64,000 bases of DNA from Paenibacillus eucommiae. Lineage in GTDB: Bacteria; Bacillota; Bacilli; Paenibacillales; NBRC-103111. The notes below the pieces were generated by a model that saw nothing but the letters and a program-made list of their open reading frames with translations, made no database searches and had not been told where the DNA came from. Below are positions 32,701 to 41,389 of this stretch, one piece after another (position 1 is the first letter of the stretch; every line of letters starts with the position of its first letter). The DNA is taken from positions 1 to 64,000 of the forward strand of contig NZ_JAGGLB010000036.1 in NCBI RefSeq assembly GCF_017874215.1, in the 5' to 3' direction. The position numbers and the translations under genes are program-made.

Positions 32701-33485
32701 CGTATATTGTAAACACAGCACCACCGACCGGAACGCCAGATACTTCAGGAGATTACACATTACTGGCAGCAAGTGGAGCCACTGGAGCAATAGGGGCAAC
32801 CGGAGCAACGGGTGCAGTAGGGGCAACAGGGGCAACCGGAGCAACGGGAGAAGCTGGAGCAACAGGGGCAACCGGAGCAACGGGAGAAGCTGGAGCAACA
32901 GGGGCAACCGGAGCAACAGGAGAAGCCGGAGTCATAGGGGCAACGGGAGCAACAGGAGCTCCTGGAGCAGGAGCAATCATACCTCTGGCATCTGGAGGAC
33001 CTGTTATCATGACTACAGTAGCGCTGGGGTTAGTTGGAACAACAAGTCTTGTTGGATTTGGAAGTTCTGCTACGGGGATTACTCTTGTTGGTGGTAACAT
33101 AGATCTGACAGGTACTCTAGCTGGACCTATTATCAACTTTGCTTTTTCGGTACCTCGTTCTGGAACGATCACATCAATTGCTGCTTATTTCAGTAATACC
33201 GTATCTTTAAGTCTTCTTGGTACTGATATTACTATAAGAGGACAATTATTCCAATCAGCTACTCCAAATAACACATTTGTTCCAGTTGCAGGTGCAATTG
33301 TAACTCTTCCAAATCTCACAGGAACTATCAATTTAGGAAGTTTTGTAAATTCGATAACAACTGGTTTGAGTATTCCTGTCACACCACAGACACGTCTATT
33401 AATGGTATTCTCAGCCACTGCTTCGGGGCTAACCCTTATTAATACAGTTACTGGGTATGCTAGTGCTGGCATTACAATTTCGTAA
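29724..33485 (+). CDS. Large modular collagen-like exosporium protein, BclB type
   Basis: A 1253-residue protein. Residues 1-35 are Lys/Cys-rich and resemble the previous protein. Residues 36-56 are charged Gly-X-Y triplets; most of the rest is Gly-Ala-Thr-type collagen repeats interrupted by ten modules of about 45 residues that each contain IVEFDP, APTYPVGQVVTYNGSTYIV and PDTSGDYTLLA. Those modules resemble carbohydrate-binding modules of the CBM5/12 kind (GQVVxYNGxxYxV). The end is the BclB domain (IIPLASGGPVIMTT...). Thr residues in the collagen part are probable O-glycosylation sites. The highly repetitive DNA will vary in length by recombination. Confidence 0.85.
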   Translation: MDCPKKKSKKKSHKKKDCNTEIIKVTCPSPKPSARGPQGPRGPKGSRGPRGKRGRQGEYGEGGTGATGPAGPAGATGPSGGERGATGATGPAGPTGATGVGLTGIVPFDPLLAPTYPVGQVVTYNGSTYIVNTAPPSGTPDTSGDYTLLAARGATGSTGGTGATGVTGATGATGATGATGAGETGATGATGATGSTGATGATGATGAGETGATGAPGATGGTGATGATGATGAPGATGATGAGETGATGATGATGGTGATGATGATGEAGATGATGATGATGVGLDGIVEFDPLEAPTYPIGQVVTYNGSTYIVNTAPPTGTPDTSGDYTLLAASGATGATGATGAGATGATGATGGTGATGATGATGAAGATGATGATGVGLDGIVEFDPLVAPTYPVGQVVTYNGSTYIVNTAPPTGTPDTSGDYTLLAGSGATGSTGATGAGATGATGATGGTGATGATGATGAAGVTGATGATGATGATGVGLDGIVEFDPLEAPTYPVGQVVTYNGSTYIVNTAPPTGTPDTSGDYTLLAASGATGAIGATGATGAAGATGATGATGIGLDGIVEFDPVVAPTYPVGQVVTYNGSTYIVNTAPPTGTPDASGDYTLLAASGATGAIGATGATGAAGATGATGATGIGLDGIVEFDPVVAPTYPVGQVVTYNGSTYIVNTAPPTGTPDTSGDYTLLAASGATGAIGSTGATGAAGATGATGVGLDGIVEFDPVVAPTYPVGQVVTYNGSTYIVNTAPPTGTPDTSGDYTLLAGSGATGATGAIGATGATGAAGATGATGATGIGLDGIVEFDPVVAPTYPVGQVVTYNGSTYIVNTAPPTGTPDASGDYTLLAASGATGAIGATGATGAAGATGATGATGATGATGATGIGLDGIVEFDPVVAPTYPVGQVVTYNGSTYIVNTAPPTGTPDTSGDYTLLAGSGATGAIGATGATGAAGATGATGATGATGVGLDGIVEFDPVVAPTYPVGQVVTYNGSTYIVNTAPPTGTPDTSGDYTLLAASGATGAIGATGATGAVGATGATGATGEAGATGATGATGEAGATGATGATGEAGVIGATGATGAPGAGAIIPLASGGPVIMTTVALGLVGTTSLVGFGSSATGITLVGGNIDLTGTLAGPIINFAFSVPRSGTITSIAAYFSNTVSLSLLGTDITIRGQLFQSATPNNTFVPVAGAIVTLPNLTGTINLGSFVNSITTGLSIPVTPQTRLLMVFSATASGLTLINTVTGYASAGITIS

Positions 33486-33514
33486 TAAAAATGAGCTTAT
33501 GAAAGGCGTATCTC

Positions 33515-33549
33515 AGACTGTCGAGAAAGTCTCGGCAGTCTTTCTTTTT
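33515..33549 (+). terminator. Rho-independent terminator of the large collagen-like gene
   Basis: AGACTGTCGAG (33515-33525) pairs with CTCGGCAGTCT (33531-33541), one G-T pair, followed by TTCTTTTT. Confidence 0.85.
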
Positions 33550-34127
33550 GGATAAATAAATTATATCATCACCGCGGTAATATGATATGACAATACCTAT
33601 GAAATCCTTTGGATATCGTGGTGTTATGAATCCTGCATACGCACCGATCGGGATCTCAAATGAATTTCGGATTAATCTACTGCACGGCTCCAGAAAATTA
33701 TTTGTGGCGCAAAGTAGCAAAACATATAGATTTTTCTTTTTTTAACGAGAATAATCTAACCTCTATAAGTAAGGGATTAATCGTATTCATTCGAACTAAG
33801 ATTGTATCTTACCCATGATATGTACCAAACAACGGGCAAGGGCTTCTTATGGCACTTGTTTGCAGCCCAATCGAGCTGCTTAAGCTTGGGTTTGTAAAAT
33901 TTTTCGAAATTTGTGAAGTCGGTGAACGGATTCCGAGTGCTACAGTGCAAAGACAAATAGAAACCAAAAGGTAACCATTCCTCTAAGAATAGCATAGGGA
34001 GGAGTGGCTCAAGTTAAGGTAGCATGGAAGAAAGCTGCCCACAAAAAAAGGCAGCTTTTAATAAATCCTATATTTTAGATTCACCTGGATATCAAATGCT
34101 AAAAGTGCTTGAATGAGCGCAAGTAGC
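33550..34127. other. AT-rich gap without a recognised gene
   Basis: No convincing gene. A frame of 48 codons (33599-33745, beginning MKSFGYRGVMNPAYAPIG) has no ribosome site. The end (34040-34060) has CAAAAAAAGGCAGCTTTT, a possible terminator for either strand between converging genes. The sequence looks like decayed DNA. Confidence 0.4.
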
Positions 34128-35222
34128 TTAATCCGTTCTGGTGAACTCCATAATTTGCCGCAGAGAAACCTCTGTTAAATTTCCGTGGCTCCGATAAACA
34201 GCGATCCATTCAAGTACTTTGTCGATCGCCTGCTCCGTATTCCAACGTGGACGCCAGGATAGTCTCTTCCTCGCTTTGGAAGAATCCAGCCGCAGCTGGT
34301 TGGCTTCATTCAAATCTCCCTGCGATTGAATCGTATATCCGGCTTGATCACCTTCCGGCCACTGGCTGCATATCCGCTTTACGACCCAGATAACGGAACG
34401 CTCGTCTTGCGCATCGGGTCCGAAATTCCAGCCTTCAGCGAAATCTGCCCCTTGCTCTACCATTTTTTGTGCGAGTAAGAGGTAGCCGCAGAGCGGCTCC
34501 AATACATGCTGCCAAGGTCTGATAGCGTCGGGGCTGCGAACGATAATCGATTTTTGTTGGAGTTGTGCCCGAATACAATCAGGGACTAATCGATCAGAAG
34601 CCCAATCACCGCCTCCGATTACATTCCCTGCACGAGCTGAAGCAAGGGCGACGCCATGTTTTACATACTCCGATTGAGGGAAATAAGACTCCCGGTAACT
34701 GGAGGTAACCCATTCAGAACAGGCTTTACTGCTGGAATAAGGATCATGTCCCCCCAATCTGTCCGTTTCTCTATAGCCCCAAATCCATTCCTGATTTTCG
34801 TAGCACTTGTCCGTAGTCACGTTAATAACAGCTTTGATCTGACCTCCCGCATCAACAGCCTTGCGCACAGCATCCAGTACATATACCGTACCCATCACAT
34901 TAGTTTCAAAAGTCATGACTGGATCTGCATAGGAAGAACGGACAAGGGGCTGCGCAGCCATATGGATTACGATCTCAGGCTTGGCGGCACTCAAAGCTTC
35001 GAGTAAGGCATGCTGGTCGCGGATATCTGCATAAACCGTTGGGATGACATGTACCATTTTGCACAATTCAAACATGCTGGGGCTAGTCGGAGGCTTCAAA
35101 GCATATCCGGTCACTATCGCTCCGAGCTGTGTCAGCCATAAGCTTAACCAAGTTCCTTTAAAGCCGGTATGGCCAGTAACAAAAACTTTCTTTCCCTGCC
35201 AAAAGACCGAATCCAGCATCAT
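34128..35222 (-). CDS. rfbG: CDP-glucose 4,6-dehydratase
   Basis: A 364-residue extended-SDR enzyme. The NAD loop is VTGHTGFKGTWLSLWL (15-30), the RfbG signature; the active site is YSSSK (in DPYSSSKACSEW), and ARAGNVIGGGDW and RPWQHVLEPL are further family marks. It converts CDP-glucose to CDP-4-keto-6-deoxyglucose, the first committed step to 3,6-dideoxysugars. It is the last gene of a tightly packed minus-strand operon, one base after rfbF, whose product supplies its substrate. Assignment is firm. Confidence 0.94.
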   Translation of the reverse strand: MMLDSVFWQGKKVFVTGHTGFKGTWLSLWLTQLGAIVTGYALKPPTSPSMFELCKMVHVIPTVYADIRDQHALLEALSAAKPEIVIHMAAQPLVRSSYADPVMTFETNVMGTVYVLDAVRKAVDAGGQIKAVINVTTDKCYENQEWIWGYRETDRLGGHDPYSSSKACSEWVTSSYRESYFPQSEYVKHGVALASARAGNVIGGGDWASDRLVPDCIRAQLQQKSIIVRSPDAIRPWQHVLEPLCGYLLLAQKMVEQGADFAEGWNFGPDAQDERSVIWVVKRICSQWPEGDQAGYTIQSQGDLNEANQLRLDSSKARKRLSWRPRWNTEQAIDKVLEWIAVYRSHGNLTEVSLRQIMEFTRTD

Positions 35223-35223
35223 A

Positions 35224-35997
35224 TCACCACATCTTCCATGGGGCCGCTCCAGATTTCCAAAGCTGCTCCAAATAGTTCTTATCGCGTAAGGTATCCATTG
35301 GATGCCAAAAGTTCGTCGATTTATAACCCATTAGCTGCCCGTCCTGAGCAAGTGACTCTAGCGGTTCCTGTTCCAGAACCGTTTCATCGCCACCCAGGTA
35401 ATCAAACACTTTGGGACTCATCACAAAAAAACCAGCGTTCACCCAGCCGACTTCTCCTTTTGGCTTCTCTTTAAAGCTGTCCACCTGTCCGTTATCACTC
35501 AGGCTAAGTACGCCAAAACGACCGGTAGGCTGAGTCGCGGTAACGGTTGCCAGCTTCCCATGAGATTGGTGATAGCTTACCAGCTCTTTAATATTGATCG
35601 CCGAGACGCCATCGCCATAGGTTAACATAAAAGGCTCATCGCCAATATACTTCTGAATTCGCTTAACCCTACCTCCGGTCATCGTATCTTCACCCGTGTT
35701 GACGAGGGTTACCAGCCATGGTTCGGCTTCATATTGATGAATCTGGCATCTGCCCTCATCTGCCATATGAATAGAAACATCAGACTCATAGAAGAAATAA
35801 TTCATGTAATAATCTTTTATCATATTGCCCTTGTACCCCAGACAAATCACAAAATCGTTATATCCGTAGTGGGAGTACAGCTTCATGATGTGCCAAAGCA
35901 TCGGCCGCCCGCCAATTTCAATCATAGGCTTAGGACGCAGTGCCGATTCTTCGCTAATTCTGGTTCCATACCCCCCTGCAAGTATGACAACTTTCAT
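35224..35997 (-). CDS. rfbF: Glucose-1-phosphate cytidylyltransferase
   Basis: A 257-residue nucleotidyltransferase with the signature MKVVILAGGYGTRISEES and RPKPMIEIGGRPMLWHIMK, followed by YGDGVSAINI and KGEVGWVNAGFFV. It makes CDP-glucose from CTP and glucose-1-phosphate. Its ATG follows the rfbH stop codon directly (TAAATG), so the genes are translationally coupled. Full length and all motifs present. Confidence 0.95.
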   Translation of the reverse strand: MKVVILAGGYGTRISEESALRPKPMIEIGGRPMLWHIMKLYSHYGYNDFVICLGYKGNMIKDYYMNYFFYESDVSIHMADEGRCQIHQYEAEPWLVTLVNTGEDTMTGGRVKRIQKYIGDEPFMLTYGDGVSAINIKELVSYHQSHGKLATVTATQPTGRFGVLSLSDNGQVDSFKEKPKGEVGWVNAGFFVMSPKVFDYLGGDETVLEQEPLESLAQDGQLMGYKSTNFWHPMDTLRDKNYLEQLWKSGAAPWKMW

Positions 35998-37317
35998 TTA
36001 TCTCTTCCTCTCAAATACTTGATAAAAAACTTCAGCCATGTAGTCAAGCATCTCCTCCGACAGCCCAGGATAAATGCCCACCCAAAAGGTGTTGTGCATA
36101 ATTCGGTCCGTTTGTTCTAATGATCCGGCAATCCGGCAATCCATACCTTCATAAGCTGGTTGGTGAAGCAGATTACCACCAAACAACAGTCGTGTACCTA
36201 CGCGATGCTGTTCCAGAGCTTGCACCAACTGATTGCGGGAAACAGGTGAGCCGGTCTGAACCGTAATCGGAAAACCAAACCAACTGGGAGTGCTGCCATT
36301 TGTAGCTTCGGGTAGTATCAGAACATCAGCAAGCCCGGCAAGTTCTTTTCGCAAATATGCGAAATTGGACTGACGCCGCTCAATAAAGCCGGGCAGCTTC
36401 TCTAGCTGTGCGACACCCACAGCAGCTTGCATATCCGTAACCTTCAGGTTGTATCCGATATGCCGGTACGTATATTTATGATCATAGCCTTCGGGCAGGC
36501 TCCCCAACTTCCATCCGAATCTTTTGCCGCAGGTATTGTCCTTGCCAGGTGGACACCAGCAATCCCGTCCCCAATCACGGAAAGATTCCACGATGCGTTT
36601 CAATAGAGGTGAGGAGGTCAGTACAGCACCGCCTTCTCCCATCGTCAAGTGATGCGCCGGATAGAAGCTGGTGGTGGCGATATCTCCGAATGTACCTACT
36701 TTTTGCCCTTTGTAAAGAGCCCCAACTGCATCACAGGTATCCTCGATGAGCCATAGCTTATATTTGTCCGCAACCCGCTTTACCTCATCTAGCGCAAAAG
36801 GATTTCCTAACGTATGGGCGAGCATGATAGCTCGTGTACGCGGTGTAACTGCCTGCTCCACAAGGCTGCTGTCCACGTTATACGTAGGAATTTCAGCATC
36901 TACAAAGACGGGAACCAGCCTGTTTTGAATGAGTGGATTGACCGTTGTTGGAAAACCCGCCGACACGGTAATCACTTCATCCCCTGGCCGCAGCCTCCGG
37001 TCTCCTAGCATAGGAGAAGTTAAGGCAGATACCGCGAGCAGGTTAGCGCTGGAGCCTGAATTAGTCAATAGAGCGTAGCGGCTGCCCATAAAAGCGGCGA
37101 ATTGTTCCTCGAACTTGTCAGCATATCTTCCTGCTGTCAACCAAAAATCGAGCGAAGCATCCATCAGGGCGACCAGTTCCTCACTGTCAAACACTTTACC
37201 CGTTACCGGGATATAGTCTACTCCAGGGCGGAATGGGCGCTGCGGCCACTGCTGCTGCTGGTATTCCCGGGTAAGCTCCAGAATTCGGGAGCGCAGCTCT
37301 TCTGCATCGTTAGCCAT
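35998..37317 (-). CDS. rfbH: CDP-4-keto-6-deoxyglucose 3-dehydrase (E1)
   Basis: A 439-residue PMP-dependent, iron-sulfur enzyme. The fold is DegT-like, but the PLP Lys is replaced by His in TSFYPAHHLTMGEGG (His222/223), the hallmark of E1/RfbH. Cys195 in EDTCDAVG and the cluster DCWCPPGKDNTC (252-263) can supply the [2Fe-2S] ligands. It removes the C3 hydroxyl and needs a reductase (E3/RfbI), which is not in this operon. Three bases separate its ATG from the upstream stop. Confidence 0.94.
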   Translation of the reverse strand: MANDAEELRSRILELTREYQQQQWPQRPFRPGVDYIPVTGKVFDSEELVALMDASLDFWLTAGRYADKFEEQFAAFMGSRYALLTNSGSSANLLAVSALTSPMLGDRRLRPGDEVITVSAGFPTTVNPLIQNRLVPVFVDAEIPTYNVDSSLVEQAVTPRTRAIMLAHTLGNPFALDEVKRVADKYKLWLIEDTCDAVGALYKGQKVGTFGDIATTSFYPAHHLTMGEGGAVLTSSPLLKRIVESFRDWGRDCWCPPGKDNTCGKRFGWKLGSLPEGYDHKYTYRHIGYNLKVTDMQAAVGVAQLEKLPGFIERRQSNFAYLRKELAGLADVLILPEATNGSTPSWFGFPITVQTGSPVSRNQLVQALEQHRVGTRLLFGGNLLHQPAYEGMDCRIAGSLEQTDRIMHNTFWVGIYPGLSEEMLDYMAEVFYQVFERKR

Positions 37318-37320
37318 TTT

Positions 37321-39114
37321 CTACTCATCCCCTTTCTCGGTCTCGGAGGTTTCCTCGATAACCATTAATTTCTTCAGCTCCTGCTCCTCCAGATGGGGAA
37401 ACATATCCTCGATAGGCCGATTTACTACCAGTTTCGGCGTCACAACCGTATCCTCTTGCAGCTTGATATGAATCAGCAGCGGACCGCTATGGTCCATAGC
37501 GGCTTGAATCTGTCGCTCTGCTTCTTCCCATGTATGGATACTTAACGAAGGAATTCCATAGGCTTCCGCAACCTTGGACAAATCAGGACAACTATATCCC
37601 TTGCTGGATGACTGCCTTCTTCCTTGGAAGTACAAATCCTGAAACTGCCTTACCATACCGAGGTTGTTATTGTCCATGACGAACATCTTGATCGGCAGGT
37701 TATGATGTCTAATGGTTTCCAGCTCTTGAATATTCACTTGAAACCCGCCATCCCCCGCAATCACAATGATCTCCCGCCCCGAAGCCATAGCCGCACCGAT
37801 GGCCGCTGGCAGGGCGAAACCCATTGCACCCATTCCACCGGAGTTGAACAGGCGCTGTCCTGCCTTCAGACGAAAAGATTGGCTAGCCCACATTTGGTGC
37901 TGCCCAACATCCAGGCAGATCATTTGCTCAGATGTACAGTGCCGGGACAATAATTTCATAAACCGGTTGGGATGAATGGTGGGAGAAGAGTCAGAGGGAG
38001 GTGTATCAGGAAAGCGATGACAATATTCATGTAGGATGCTGTACCAGGTGCTGTCGTCTCGTTCTTGAGGCATGGTCTGGAGCAGGTGGTTGTTAAATTG
38101 CTGTAAAAAAGACCGCACATCTCCTTGCAGAGCCATATCTACGTGCACCTTGGCATTTAATTCATGGACATCGATGTCGACGTGCACTTTGCGGGATGCT
38201 CTCGAGAAGCGCTGCGGACGTGTCCCTGTCTGTCTCGAATCCAAGCGGGAACCCAAAATAAGTAAAAAATCACAATTCGCCAACGCCAGGTTGCTGTACC
38301 GGTTCCCGTAGGATCCGATTAACCCCAAAAAAGAGGGGTGTTGGTGAGGAAGAGCATCAATGCCCAGCAAAGATGTGACGACAGGAATCCCTGTGTGATC
38401 GATGAACTTAAGGAGCTCGGCTTCCGCTCCAGCAGTCCGGACCCCGCCGCCAACCAATACAAGCGGGCGTTTCGAAGCGGATAACAGAGAAGAGATTTCA
38501 CTGAACGTTTCTTCATTCCAATTGCATTTAGAGGTCTGAAGGTTCGCGGCGAGATATTCCTCACTTTCATAAAATGACTCGAGCTGGTCAGGTTCAATCT
38601 CGGACCGCTGCACATCCATCGGAATATCAAGCAGTACAGGTCCAGGACGTCCCGTCTGTGCTAGATAAACTGCTTTTTCCAGCTGGTAGCGAATATTTGA
38701 AGGATCCGTCACTATGACGGCATATTTAGTAATTGGCCTTGCAATGCTCACAATATCCGTTTCTTGAAAGCCGACTTGCCGGAGCGGCCTCTCAAATTTG
38801 TATTCGTACGTGTTTACTTGACCCGTGACAAATAAGCACGGAACAGAGTCGAAATAACAGCTTCCGATGCCCGTTAGCATATTGAGCGCACCGGGACCGC
38901 TTGTTGCCATAGCTACACCCAGCTTTCGGTTGGTTCGGGCGTAGCCCTCTGCAGCGAATGCCCCTGCCTGCTCATGATGCACGGAGACACATGAAATGTC
39001 CGCACGCTTACCGGCTGAATCCAGAAGATGGGCAATCGCTCCGCCCACCATCTCGAAAATATGCGAAACGCCCTGCTTCACAATAAACTCAATGACATAG
39101 TCGGATAGCTTCAA
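37321..39114 (-). CDS. Thiamine-diphosphate enzyme, YerE-like (acetolactate-synthase family)
   Basis: A 597-residue ThDP enzyme with the three-domain acetohydroxyacid-synthase architecture. The catalytic Glu48 lies in SVHHEQAGAFAAEGYAR; TSGPGALNMLTG and RPGPVLLDIPMDVQ follow; and the cofactor motif GDGGFQVNIQELETI is at about 460-475. In this operon amino-acid biosynthesis is unlikely. YerE, a homologue, adds a two-carbon acetyl branch to CDP-3,6-dideoxy-4-ketohexose in yersiniose synthesis; the surrounding rfbF/G/H genes would make that substrate. The YerE role is therefore inferred from context; an ordinary IlvB function is the alternative. Confidence 0.8.
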   Translation of the reverse strand: MKLSDYVIEFIVKQGVSHIFEMVGGAIAHLLDSAGKRADISCVSVHHEQAGAFAAEGYARTNRKLGVAMATSGPGALNMLTGIGSCYFDSVPCLFVTGQVNTYEYKFERPLRQVGFQETDIVSIARPITKYAVIVTDPSNIRYQLEKAVYLAQTGRPGPVLLDIPMDVQRSEIEPDQLESFYESEEYLAANLQTSKCNWNEETFSEISSLLSASKRPLVLVGGGVRTAGAEAELLKFIDHTGIPVVTSLLGIDALPHQHPSFLGLIGSYGNRYSNLALANCDFLLILGSRLDSRQTGTRPQRFSRASRKVHVDIDVHELNAKVHVDMALQGDVRSFLQQFNNHLLQTMPQERDDSTWYSILHEYCHRFPDTPPSDSSPTIHPNRFMKLLSRHCTSEQMICLDVGQHQMWASQSFRLKAGQRLFNSGGMGAMGFALPAAIGAAMASGREIIVIAGDGGFQVNIQELETIRHHNLPIKMFVMDNNNLGMVRQFQDLYFQGRRQSSSKGYSCPDLSKVAEAYGIPSLSIHTWEEAERQIQAAMDHSGPLLIHIKLQEDTVVTPKLVVNRPIEDMFPHLEEQELKKLMVIEETSETEKGDE

Positions 39115-39239
39115 CTCGAATCACCCTAACCTATCTTTTTCATCCTTAGTCATCACTTGCCGTACAAGTCAAGCCTACAGATGGCAGTTTTCCAGTACAA
39201 GGACTTGCTCGTCCGCCCATACAGAGATAAGAAAACCTC

Positions 39240-40553
39240 TTAAAAAAGCTCCCGCGTAGGAAGGAAATGTTGTCCTTCAACTAAACCCATGCGCTGCAGT
39301 TGGTATCTTGTGGATGCCATGCTGTTCATATCAGCCAAAATAAGGAATGAATCCTTGGTAGGTATGAACGATCCATCGGCAAAAACAATTTTTTCTGCGT
39401 TTTTTTGCTCAGGCTGCAGTGCTTTGACCTCCATGACCTCGGAAATCAAATCTTTTAGTTCAGGTAGGGCCTCGCGTACATAGTGGCAATCAGCCGTATC
39501 GCCATACACGACAATCTTCTTATTGAGGGGCTTCAGCTTTTTGGTCAAACTATATAATTGGTAGTTAAAAGCAAAGCCATATAAGAACGTATGGGAATAG
39601 GGCTTGCTAAACGTTTGATTCACCATAAATTCATAAATCGTGCTTGGCTTACTCCGGTCCACCAAAAGCTCTAGTAGATGGGACAAAAGTTTTTGACGGT
39701 CTTCTCCTTGGAAATACGTTAAATGAGGATCCAGCTTTAAGAGATCCAACACACCCAGAACCAGATTGGGGTAAGCTTCCTGCCAAAGCCCCTGCAGCAG
39801 CCGGCTGATGATGGACATGTGTAAATAGTTACTTAAGACAGCTTTCATTTCCATAGTCAGCTCCGAATAAAAAGGCAGACTAGGTAACGCCTTGAAGCGC
39901 ATTGCTTCCCACCCGTTCAATCGATTCGCTATCAGGGTCTCATTACCATCATGAATCAAATGTTCGATAAGAGGTTCAGCAATGGAGTAGCAATCATAAT
40001 AATAAACAGCTTTCATTACAAAATCGCAGTCACATACATGGGAATCAATAAGCAAGCCAGTGTAAGGCAGAATCTCCCGTTTAAAGAGCCAGTCGCTGGG
40101 CAAGCCGAAGTTGTGTACGGTCATGCTTTCTCTTAGAGCAGCAAACCCTTTGGTTCGTTTATGGTCAAAAGGTACCGTGAGTATTTTTCCCATACTGGGG
40201 TATGCTGCTCCACATGTAAGTAGTCCAGCTTCCGGATAGAGGATGGCAGCCTCGTACAATTTCTCCAGAGCCCGGTTCGTAGTGAACCGGTCATCAGAGT
40301 GCAGAAACTTGATGTATGTCCCTTTAGCTTCGAGCAAACAGCGGTTATGGTTTCTGGCTGCCCCAATATTTCGTTCGTTTTGATAAAAATGAATACGCTC
40401 ATCTTTGAATGAGGCTACTATTTCAGCCGTATCATCGGTAGAGTGATTATCAACGATAATGATTTCGAAATCTTGAAAGGTCTGGTTCAAAATAGAAGGA
40501 ATAACTTCTTTTAAATGTGCTGCCCGTTGAAACGTAGGCATACAAATGGACAT
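39240..40553 (-). CDS. Family 2 glycosyltransferase
   Basis: A 437-residue GT-A enzyme. The N-terminal 110 residues show the GT2 fold: SICMPTFQRAAHLKEVIPSI, IIIVDNHSTDDT and the metal-binding LHSDDRF. The C-terminal half has no clear match but ends with a Rossmann-like part (KKIVVYGDTADCHYVREAL). It is the first gene of the rfb operon and probably transfers the dideoxysugar onto the surface glycan. ATG 40553 gives the standard GT2 start, though the AGGAGGTGG site is unusually distant (about 21 bases). Confidence 0.85.
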   Translation of the reverse strand: MSICMPTFQRAAHLKEVIPSILNQTFQDFEIIIVDNHSTDDTAEIVASFKDERIHFYQNERNIGAARNHNRCLLEAKGTYIKFLHSDDRFTTNRALEKLYEAAILYPEAGLLTCGAAYPSMGKILTVPFDHKRTKGFAALRESMTVHNFGLPSDWLFKREILPYTGLLIDSHVCDCDFVMKAVYYYDCYSIAEPLIEHLIHDGNETLIANRLNGWEAMRFKALPSLPFYSELTMEMKAVLSNYLHMSIISRLLQGLWQEAYPNLVLGVLDLLKLDPHLTYFQGEDRQKLLSHLLELLVDRSKPSTIYEFMVNQTFSKPYSHTFLYGFAFNYQLYSLTKKLKPLNKKIVVYGDTADCHYVREALPELKDLISEVMEVKALQPEQKNAEKIVFADGSFIPTKDSFLILADMNSMASTRYQLQRMGLVEGQHFLPTRELF

Positions 40554-40699
40554 AAATGGGGCGTGGATAAGCTGCCACCTCCTGACTTCTATAACCTACG
40601 ACATATATCCCATTACCCTGTATCCCATATTACGCTTGATGGAATTCTTAAGTGACAAATATAATGAAATCGACCAATAGGATTAAGAAAAAGGTCATT

Positions 40700-40930
40700 G
40701 CGGCGTCCTTTGAGGAGCGTGTTCGTAATGTTAGGGAATGGCTGTGGGCTCCAGCCGCTGTTAAAGATTTGTTCCCTTGAATGGAAAAGGATGAGGAGGT
40801 TGGAACAAATCTTTAAAGGCGGACGCTACCGCTCTTCCACCCACAGCCATTCCCTCCTCCAGCTTCAATCACACGAACACCATGCTCAAATGGACCGCCA
40901 GCAAGGTATTTTCTCTTGGTTGGAAGAGAT
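40700..40930 (-). repeat. Long-palindrome (MITE-like) element, copy 2
   Basis: Reverse-oriented homologue of 3055-3290. The inner stem arms are 40735-40779 and 40800-40854 (GGAATGGCTGTGGGC... against ...CCCACAGCCATTCC). The flanks also match, e.g. CTTGCTGGC-GTCC and TGGTGTTCGTGTGATT on the reverse strand. No coding capacity. Confidence 0.7.
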
Positions 40931-40989
40931 TTCCCGCGTTCAAAGGCGCTGGGGAAGAAGAGCGCGTGCAGCCGCGAAGGATCTGCTAC

Positions 40990-41178
40990 TTTAACGATGT
41001 TTTTCATCACTAAAAGCACGAGGCCGGGTCCTCAATCTTAGTTTAACAATGAAAAACATCGTTAAAATCTCTTTTTACCAGGCAGAGAGGCCATTCATCC
41101 TCTTTTAATGATGAAAATCATCATTAACGTGAGGGATTGACCTGGAATCCTTACTTTAACGATGAAAAACATCGTCAA
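40990..41178. repeat. Four-palindrome phased repeat module, copy B
   Basis: Palindromes at 40990-41014, 41042-41067, 41103-41127 and 41155-41178 have centres near 41002, 41054, 41116 and 41167: steps of 52, 62 and 51 bp, matching copy A. As in copy A the third unit reads GATGAAAATCATC. The middle gap carries a small CTCT/AGAG hairpin. It sits beside the long-palindrome element. Confidence 0.85.
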
Positions 41179-41240
41179 GTCAAGTACAAGTACAAGCACA
41201 AGTACAAGCACAAGCACAAGAACAAGAACAAGCACGCACA
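41174..41240. repeat. Hexanucleotide microsatellite
   Basis: About eleven imperfect copies of a CAAGTA/CAAGCA-type hexamer follow directly after the last palindrome of module B. A frame through it would code Lys-Tyr-Lys-His repeats but has no gene features. Confidence 0.8.
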
Positions 41241-41334
41241 CAGTTCGGGGGAGGCTGGATGCTGGGTAAATGGACAGCTAGCAGACGTCTGGTTCTTGTA
41301 CGAAGGGGTGAGTGATTACCAAGGAAATTTCAAA

Positions 41335-41362
41335 CAAAAAAAGCTGCCCGATAAGGACAGCT
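41335..41362 (-). terminator. Rho-independent terminator of the stress SDR gene
   Basis: On the minus strand, AGCTGTCC (41362-41355) pairs with GGGCAGCT (41349-41342, one mismatch) and is followed by T7. Confidence 0.75.
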
Positions 41363-41389
41363 CTTAGCTTGGTTCCGGATATTCGGAGG

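Noticed and set aside
30158..33172. Several minus-strand frames opposite the collagen gene
   Set aside because: They are Pro/Val/Ala or Leu-rich shadows of the Gly-Ala-Thr repeat.
33599..33745. 48-codon frame beginning MKSFGYRG
   Set aside because: No ribosome site, no promoter and no recognised family; lies in a decayed gap.
37321..39114. Simple assignment as acetolactate synthase ilvB
   Set aside because: It sits in a CDP-sugar operon without ilvN or ilvC, so a YerE-like role is more likely, though not proven.
41137..41367. 76-codon frame of Lys/His/Tyr repeats
   Set aside because: It is the translation of a microsatellite next to the palindrome module.
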